Below are positions 59,841 through 64,000 of a DNA stretch of 64,000 nucleotides, in pieces. Source of the stretch: Hyphomicrobiales bacterium. Lineage in GTDB: Bacteria > Pseudomonadota > Alphaproteobacteria > Rhizobiales > Xanthobacteraceae. Where the stretch lies: contig JAKFYI010000025.1 in the NCBI GenBank assembly GCA_021730985.1, forward strand, positions 1 through 64,000, read 5' to 3'. Position 1 is the first letter of the stretch; each line of letters opens with the position of its first letter. Both the position numbers and the translations under genes were made by a program. Below the pieces are notes generated by a model, which worked only from the letters and a program-made list of their open reading frames with translations, was not told where the DNA came from and ran no database searches.

Positions 59841-60707
59841 CTAAGCTGCTTTTTTTGCCGTGGGCCGCAGGCCCAACAGATGACAGACCGCGTAGACGAG
59901 ATCGGCGCGGTTCATGGTGTAGAAGTGAAAGTCGGTGACGCCGCGCTTCACGAGATCGAGCGCCTGCTCGGCAGCAACGGCTGCCGCAATCAGTTTGCGC
60001 GTCGCCACGTCCTCATCGAGGCCATCGAAGCGCTCCGCCAGCCAGCGCGGCACCGAGGCGCCGCAGCGCTGCGCGAAGTTCGTGGTCTGCTTGAAGTTCT
60101 GCACCGGCAGGATGCCCGGCACGATCGGAATCTCGATGCCGCGCGCGCGCACGCGATCGAGATAGCGGAAGTAGAGATCGTTCTCGAAGAAGAACTGCGT
60201 GATGGCGCGCGTCGCACCAGCGTCGATCTTGCGCTTCAGCATGTCGATGTCGGATTCGACGTCGGCGCTGTCCGGATGCTTCTCCGGATAGGCCGACACC
60301 GACACCTCGATATCGCCCGCGCGCTTGATGCCGGCCACCAGATCGGCGGATGTGCCGTAGCCACCGGGATGCGGCGCATACTTGTCGCCAACGCCACCGG
60401 TCGGATCGCCGCGCAACGCCACGATATGGCGCACGCCGGCGTCCCAGTAGCTGCGGATCACCTCGTCGATCTCAGTGCGGGTCGCGGCGACACAGGTGAG
60501 ATGCGCCGCCGGCGTCAGCGCGGTGTCGTTCAGGATGCGGCGCACGGTCGAATGGGTGCGCTCGCGGGTCGAGCCGCCGGCACCGTAGGTCACCGAGACG
60601 AAGTTCGGCGACAGCGGCGCAAGCCGCGCCACCGCCTCCCAGAGATTGCGCTCCATTTCCTCGGACTTCGGCGGAAAGAACTCGAACGAGACGCGGATGC
60701 CACCCAT
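59841..60707 (-). CDS. metF: Methylenetetrahydrofolate reductase
   Basis: The 288-residue enzyme has the catalytic N-terminal [11 protein letters not shown] (about 7-17), the FAD-contact RGDPTGG near 104 and [17 protein letters not shown]. It makes 5-methyl-tetrahydrofolate for MetH. The ATG at 60707 overlaps the ArsR-type gene stop (TGATG), so it is translationally coupled; the longer frame is not homologous. It is distinct from the short MetF homologue at 33917. Confidence 0.95.
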   Translation of the reverse strand: MGGIRVSFEFFPPKSEEMERNLWEAVARLAPLSPNFVSVTYGAGGSTRERTHSTVRRILNDTALTPAAHLTCVAATRTEIDEVIRSYWDAGVRHIVALRGDPTGGVGDKYAPHPGGYGTSADLVAGIKRAGDIEVSVSAYPEKHPDSADVESDIDMLKRKIDAGATRAITQFFFENDLYFRYLDRVRARGIEIPIVPGILPVQNFKQTTNFAQRCGASVPRWLAERFDGLDEDVATRKLIAAAVAAEQALDLVKRGVTDFHFYTMNRADLVYAVCHLLGLRPTAKKAA

Positions 60708-61711
60708 CACGCAACCTCGCGGGCGGACTTCGCCATCAGGATGCGCGGATCGCGGCCGAGCCAGATCGAGACCGCGACCTTGCCGTCGGAGCCGGGCTCC
60801 GGCGGCAGGCTCTTGTGGGATGCCACGTCGAGACCAGCCGCCGCCATCCACTGCGACACCGTTTCGTCGGCAAAGCCGAGCCTGCGGTGGGCATGCTCCT
60901 CGCGCAGGAATTCGAGATCGTGCGGCGCGAAGTCCACCACCACCAATCGCCCCGACGGTGCCAATACGCGCGCCGCCTCGCGGATCGCGCGGCCGCCGTC
61001 GTCGAGAAAGTGCAGCACCTGGTGAATGACCACGACGTCGAACGAATTGGCCGGCACCGGCAGGTCGTAGATGTCGCCCTGCCGCACGCTGCAATTCCGC
61101 AGACCCGTACGTTCAAGGCGTGCGCGCGCCAGCAGCAGCATGTCGAGCGACATGTCGATGCCGAGCCCACGCTCGATGTGAGCGCCGAACAGTTCGAGGA
61201 TGCGCCCGGTGCCGGTGCCGAGGTCGAGCAGCGATCGGAACGGCTTGTCGCGCAGCGCGTCGCTGATCGCGCCTTCGACGGCTTCGTCGGTGACGTGCAG
61301 CTTGCGGATGCGATCCCACTCCGCCGCGTGCGCGCGAAAATAGGCCTGCGCCGCCTCGGCGCGGGCGCGACGCACCGCCGTCAGCCGCTCGCGGTCGCGC
61401 AGCACCATCGGGTCGCGCGGATCGAGCCTCGCCACCAGCGCACGGGCCAGTTCCGCGCTGCCGCTGCCCTCGGCGAGACGGAAGAACGCCCAGGCGCCTT
61501 CACGGAAGCGCTCGACCAGACCCGCCTCGACCAGCAGTTTGAGGTGCCGCGAAATTCGCGGCTGCGACTGGCGCAGGATGTCGGTCAGATCGGACACGGT
61601 GAGTTCTGCTTCGGCCACCAGAGCCAGAACACGAAGACGCGTCGCCTCACCCGCGGCCTTGAGGGCTGCGTTCAGGGTGTCGAAGGTCAGGTGGGCAGCC
61701 GGATCGTCCAT
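60707..61711 (-). CDS. ArsR-type regulator fused to a SAM methyltransferase
   Basis: The 334-residue protein has an ArsR winged-helix head (about 1-95: EATRLRVLALVAEAELTVSD, ILRQSQPRISRHLKLLVEAG) and a C-terminal class I methyltransferase domain (about 150-290: LLDLGTGTGRILELF, NSFDVVVIHQVLHFLDDG, LAPSGRLVVVDF). In this bacterial order such fusions precede metF-metH and are thought to sense S-adenosylhomocysteine or methionine status. It is the first gene of the operon and lies just next to a candidate operator. Confidence 0.88.
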   Translation of the reverse strand: MDDPAAHLTFDTLNAALKAAGEATRLRVLALVAEAELTVSDLTDILRQSQPRISRHLKLLVEAGLVERFREGAWAFFRLAEGSGSAELARALVARLDPRDPMVLRDRERLTAVRRARAEAAQAYFRAHAAEWDRIRKLHVTDEAVEGAISDALRDKPFRSLLDLGTGTGRILELFGAHIERGLGIDMSLDMLLLARARLERTGLRNCSVRQGDIYDLPVPANSFDVVVIHQVLHFLDDGGRAIREAARVLAPSGRLVVVDFAPHDLEFLREEHAHRRLGFADETVSQWMAAAGLDVASHKSLPPEPGSDGKVAVSIWLGRDPRILMAKSAREVA

Positions 61712-61727
61712 GGGACATATCCCATCA

Positions 61728-61745
61728 TATAAAGATATGCTTATA
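61728..61745 (-). promoter_or_regulatory. Candidate ArsR-type operator of the metF-metH operon
   Basis: TATAA-AGATATGC-TTATA is an AT-rich inverted repeat in otherwise GC-rich sequence, 16 bases upstream of the regulator's start. ArsR-family operators are AT-rich inverted repeats, and a TATAAG-type site is what I recall for homocysteine/SAH-responsive regulators in this group. It may serve autoregulation. Confidence 0.5.
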
Positions 61746-61834
61746 CCGTTAAACTATGGCGGAGCAAGGGCAGCATTTTCCGACTCAGGCCATGCCGCCT
61801 TGGCGATACGGGCCGGAGGGGACAAAGTCAGGCC

Positions 61835-62359
61835 ATGACCCAGCAAAAAGACCCCTTCGGCGTCCGGGAGGGTGAGGTATCCGCCCCCCTGCCCGAGCAA
61901 CCCGATGCCTCGCTCTATTTCATCGGCCGGATCCGGACGCCCTGGACCGAACGCAAGGACTGCCCGAAGAACGCCCGGGAATCCCGGGAATCCGGCTTGG
62001 TTTGCACCATCGAGGTCGATGAGCGCTGGGCGGCCGCGCTCAAGGGTGTCGAAACCTGCACCCACTTGATCCTGCTCTATTGGATGGACCGCTCACGGCG
62101 CGACCTCGTGGTCCAAGTTCCCGGCCACTACGGAACCGGTCGCGGCACCTTTGCCTTGCGCTCGCCGGTGCGGCCGAACCCGATCGCCATGAGCGTGGTG
62201 AAACTGCTCAAGGTCGAGGGCAATACACTCTCTATTGTCGGCGTGGATTGCCTCGACGGTACCCCGCTCCTCGACATCAAGCCCTATTTTGCCAGCGGCG
62301 ATTCCATTCCCGACGCGGTGGTTGGCTGGCACGCGAAGGGTTCGAACGATCCGGTTTGA
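61835..62359 (+). CDS. trmO: tRNA (N6-threonylcarbamoyladenosine(37)-N6)-methyltransferase TrmO
   Basis: The 174-residue protein has the TsaA/TrmO motifs RTPWTERKDCPKNARE (about 34-49), RPNPIAMSVVKLLKVEG and GVDCLDGTPLLDIKPYF. TrmO methylates t6A37 of threonine tRNA. It is longer and closer to the family than the copy at 6365. It is divergent from the ArsR-metF-metH operon, so the operator in between could also affect it. Confidence 0.88.
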   Translation: MTQQKDPFGVREGEVSAPLPEQPDASLYFIGRIRTPWTERKDCPKNARESRESGLVCTIEVDERWAAALKGVETCTHLILLYWMDRSRRDLVVQVPGHYGTGRGTFALRSPVRPNPIAMSVVKLLKVEGNTLSIVGVDCLDGTPLLDIKPYFASGDSIPDAVVGWHAKGSNDPV

Positions 62360-62409
62360 ACCTTACGCCGCGCTCGCGCGACCGACTTGAGACAAGAGTG
62401 CGACGCGTT

Positions 62410-62441
62410 GCGCCGGCCAGGAACCCATGCCCGGCCGGCGC
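62410..62441 (+). terminator. Candidate terminator of trmO
   Basis: A 9-bp stem GCGCCGGCC/GGCCGGCGC (62410-62418 with 62433-62441) with a 14-base loop lies about 50 bases after the trmO stop. The following CTTAATTG is only a weak U-tract. Confidence 0.45.
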
Positions 62442-62525
62442 CTTAATTGTCCAAGGAACCGTGGACGAAACCGCACGTTGTGATCCCAGACCACGGATTA
62501 GAGATCGAATGTCGGGAGCCACCTC

Positions 62526-63413
62526 ATGCGTCATCCGTACCTTCCACGCGCCGTCGGGGCTGCGCTTGTCTTGGCCGCCATCTCCGCACCCGCGCTCGCC
62601 CAGCCGATGGCGATGCAAGACAGCACCAACTATCCCAACTCCGTTTTCCGCGAGGTAATGCCGTCCGAGCCTGCCTACGAGCGCCAGATGCCGCGTTACG
62701 AGACCACCGCGCCTTCAGAAGCGGAAGCAACCGCGGAGTTGCCCGCGCATCTGCGCCGTCAGGTCGTGAACTATCCGACCCGCGAAGCGCCGGGCACCAT
62801 CATCGTCGATACGCCCAACACCTATCTCTACTATGTGCTCGGCGGCAGCCGCGCGATCCGCTACGGGATCGGCGTCGGCCGCGAGGGCTTTACCTGGTCG
62901 GGCACGCAGACGGTTGCTCGCAAAACGGAATGGCCGGATTGGCATCCGCCAGCCGACATGCTGGCGCGCCAGCCCTACTTGCCGCGCTTCATGGCCGGCG
63001 GCCCGGGAAATCCACTCGGCGCGCGCGCGATGTATCTCGGCAACTCGGTCTACCGAATCCACGGCACCAATGCGCCCTCCACCATCGGACAGCGCATGTC
63101 GTCGGGCTGCATCCGCCTCACCAACGAAGACGCGATCGACCTCTACAACCGCGTCGGCCTCGGCGCCAAGGTCGTGGTGCTGAACGATCCGCAGTTGCGC
63201 TCGGTGGACACCGCAGCAAGCGCACGGGTCTCGCAACCGGAACCCGTGCCGGCCGCTCGCACGCAGCGCTATCAGGATCCGGTCGCCGAGGCGTCTCGCC
63301 CGCGCGCCGAAGTGCCGGCTTATCGCGAACCGGCATATCGTGATCCTGTCGGCGAACCGGCGTTTTTCAGCGCCTTCCCGCTGTTCGGCCCTTCAGCCTC
63401 CCGGATCTACTAA
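62526..63413 (+). CDS. L,D-transpeptidase (YkuD domain)
   Basis: The 295-residue precursor has a signal peptide (about 1-26) and a YkuD domain (about 90-215) with IHGTNAPSTIGQ (about 178-189) and the catalytic MSSGCIRLTN (cysteine 195, arginine 197). These enzymes make 3-3 cross-links in peptidoglycan or attach outer-membrane proteins. A Pro/Arg/Glu-rich tail follows. This domain layout is common in this order. Confidence 0.92.
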   Translation: MRHPYLPRAVGAALVLAAISAPALAQPMAMQDSTNYPNSVFREVMPSEPAYERQMPRYETTAPSEAEATAELPAHLRRQVVNYPTREAPGTIIVDTPNTYLYYVLGGSRAIRYGIGVGREGFTWSGTQTVARKTEWPDWHPPADMLARQPYLPRFMAGGPGNPLGARAMYLGNSVYRIHGTNAPSTIGQRMSSGCIRLTNEDAIDLYNRVGLGAKVVVLNDPQLRSVDTAASARVSQPEPVPAARTQRYQDPVAEASRPRAEVPAYREPAYRDPVGEPAFFSAFPLFGPSASRIY

Positions 63414-63442
63414 GCTTCTCCGCCGTCGATCAAAAGTTGTGG

Positions 63443-63473
63443 AACGGCGCCCGTCAACCGGCGGGACGCCGTT
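63443..63473 (+). terminator. Terminator of the L,D-transpeptidase gene
   Basis: An 11-bp stem (AACGGCG with CGCCGTT, then CCCG with CGGG) has one bulged A and lies 30 bases after the stop, followed by a modest T-containing tail. Confidence 0.6.
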
Positions 63474-63554
63474 CGTTGCCTTTGGTAACTCCTAAGCAAA
63501 TTCTTAACTACGCGGAGCTACAAAGCGCAGCATTGCGACGCGTGAGGCGGTCTT

Positions 63555-63902
63555 TTGAACTCCATCGGCTCCATTCTTGGCCGCTCCCTCGACATCGCAT
63601 TTCTGGCATGTCTGTCGATCGGCGCCCTCTATGCCACGGCGCGAGTGGGCCTGACGCCGCGTGACCCGCAGTCCGGCATCGCGGTGATCTTCTCACCGTG
63701 GACGGCGCCCGACGCCACGCTGAGCCAGGCCGTCGCAACCGGCAGCCGCTTCGTGCGGTTCGGCGGATTTTCGTTCATCGCCATCGTCGTTCCGGACGAC
63801 CTCGACTACCCATCCCGGATTCTCTCCGCTGGAGCCTGGCTGGTCGTCGATCCGAAAGCCCTGGCGGCCTGCCTGCCGAATCTCAAAATCCGCAGCGATT
63901 GA
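63555..63902 (+). CDS. Unknown 115-residue protein, probable membrane anchor
   Basis: The 115-residue product has one hydrophobic helix near the N-terminus (about 13-30) and a soluble remainder with SGIAVIFSPWTAPDATLSQA and a C-terminal LVVDPKALAACLPN. The start is a TTG, with no strong ribosome site. No known family. The next gene begins six bases after its stop codon. Confidence 0.55.
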   Translation: MNSIGSILGRSLDIAFLACLSIGALYATARVGLTPRDPQSGIAVIFSPWTAPDATLSQAVATGSRFVRFGGFSFIAIVVPDDLDYPSRILSAGAWLVVDPKALAACLPNLKIRSD

Positions 63903-63908
63903 ACTCAC

Positions 63909-64000
63909 ATGACCGACCTTGAAGTATTCCAGCGCAGGATCGTCCGCGCCCTGACCGCCCTGGCGTTTGCCCACGTTCCCATCCTCACGATCGTCGCGTG
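63909..64000 (+). CDS. Start of a gene cut by the window end
   Basis: An ATG at 63909 opens a frame that runs to the window edge (about 30 codons: MTDLEVFQRRIVRALTALAF is the N-terminus). The beginning is amphipathic, then hydrophobic, as in membrane sensors or chemotaxis receptors, but the fragment is too short to classify. Confidence 0.4.
   Translation, partial: MTDLEVFQRRIVRALTALAFAHVPILTIVA

Overview
The window is chromosomal DNA from a GC-rich alphaproteobacterium of the Hyphomicrobiales, most like the Bradyrhizobiaceae/Xanthobacteraceae group. Evidence for this is the codon use, an Omp25/Omp31-type porin with a C-terminal YRF motif, the DUF1285-nudL-DUF6111-cca operon divergent from a MoxR-DUF58-DUF4159 operon, the ArsR/methyltransferase-metF-metH operon, many TctC and TRAP binding proteins, and intergenic hairpin repeats typical of this order. 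Cytochrome b and c1 are separate genes here, unlike the fused fbcH of Bradyrhizobium. I see no tRNA, rRNA, CRISPR, IS element or prophage.

Layout. 0-5 kb: a terminator, LemA with an M48 membrane protease, a pair of MinD/ParA-like P-loop ATPases, a small membrane protein, TspO and apt. 5-16 kb: an FAD amine oxidase, a TrmO-like protein coupled to mtnP, the cytochrome bc1 operon petABC, trmL, a PhoD phosphatase, hemF, a DUF2158 protein, TauE/SafE, a DM13 protein and an outer-membrane barrel. 16-26 kb: the cca operon facing away from a four-gene MoxR/BatA-like envelope system. 26-35 kb: GNAT, a TctC receptor, NUDIX, a phosphoesterase, an orphan membrane protein, a hydroxypyruvate-isomerase-like enzyme divergent from an isocitrate/isopropylmalate-type dehydrogenase, then a methyltransferase with a DNA-binding-like head beside a short MetF homologue.

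35-53 kb is a catabolic and uptake region. It holds a TAXI-TRAP transporter with two tandem binding proteins and a fused permease, a gentisate-dioxygenase-like cupin, an SDR, a SnoaL-like protein, an FMN reductase, three TctC receptors without TctAB, and a DctP-type TRAP transporter divergent from a fused hydantoinase/oxoprolinase. 53-64 kb returns to housekeeping and envelope genes: a Tim44-like protein, an extensin-like protein, a tiny 27-codon gene with its own terminator, metH and metF under an ArsR-methyltransferase regulator with a candidate operator, a second TrmO, an L,D-transpeptidase and two unrecognised ORFs, the last cut by the window edge.

The most unusual signals are palindromic elements. 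A 61-bp run of three back-to-back hairpins sits in frame inside hemF, a second palindrome sits in frame inside the hydantoinase gene, and three further palindromic elements, including a perfect 20-bp-arm inverted repeat, cluster around 41.1-41.95 kb. Together they suggest small non-coding mobile palindromes that invade both spacers and genes. This is an inference from the sequence alone; no database search was possible.
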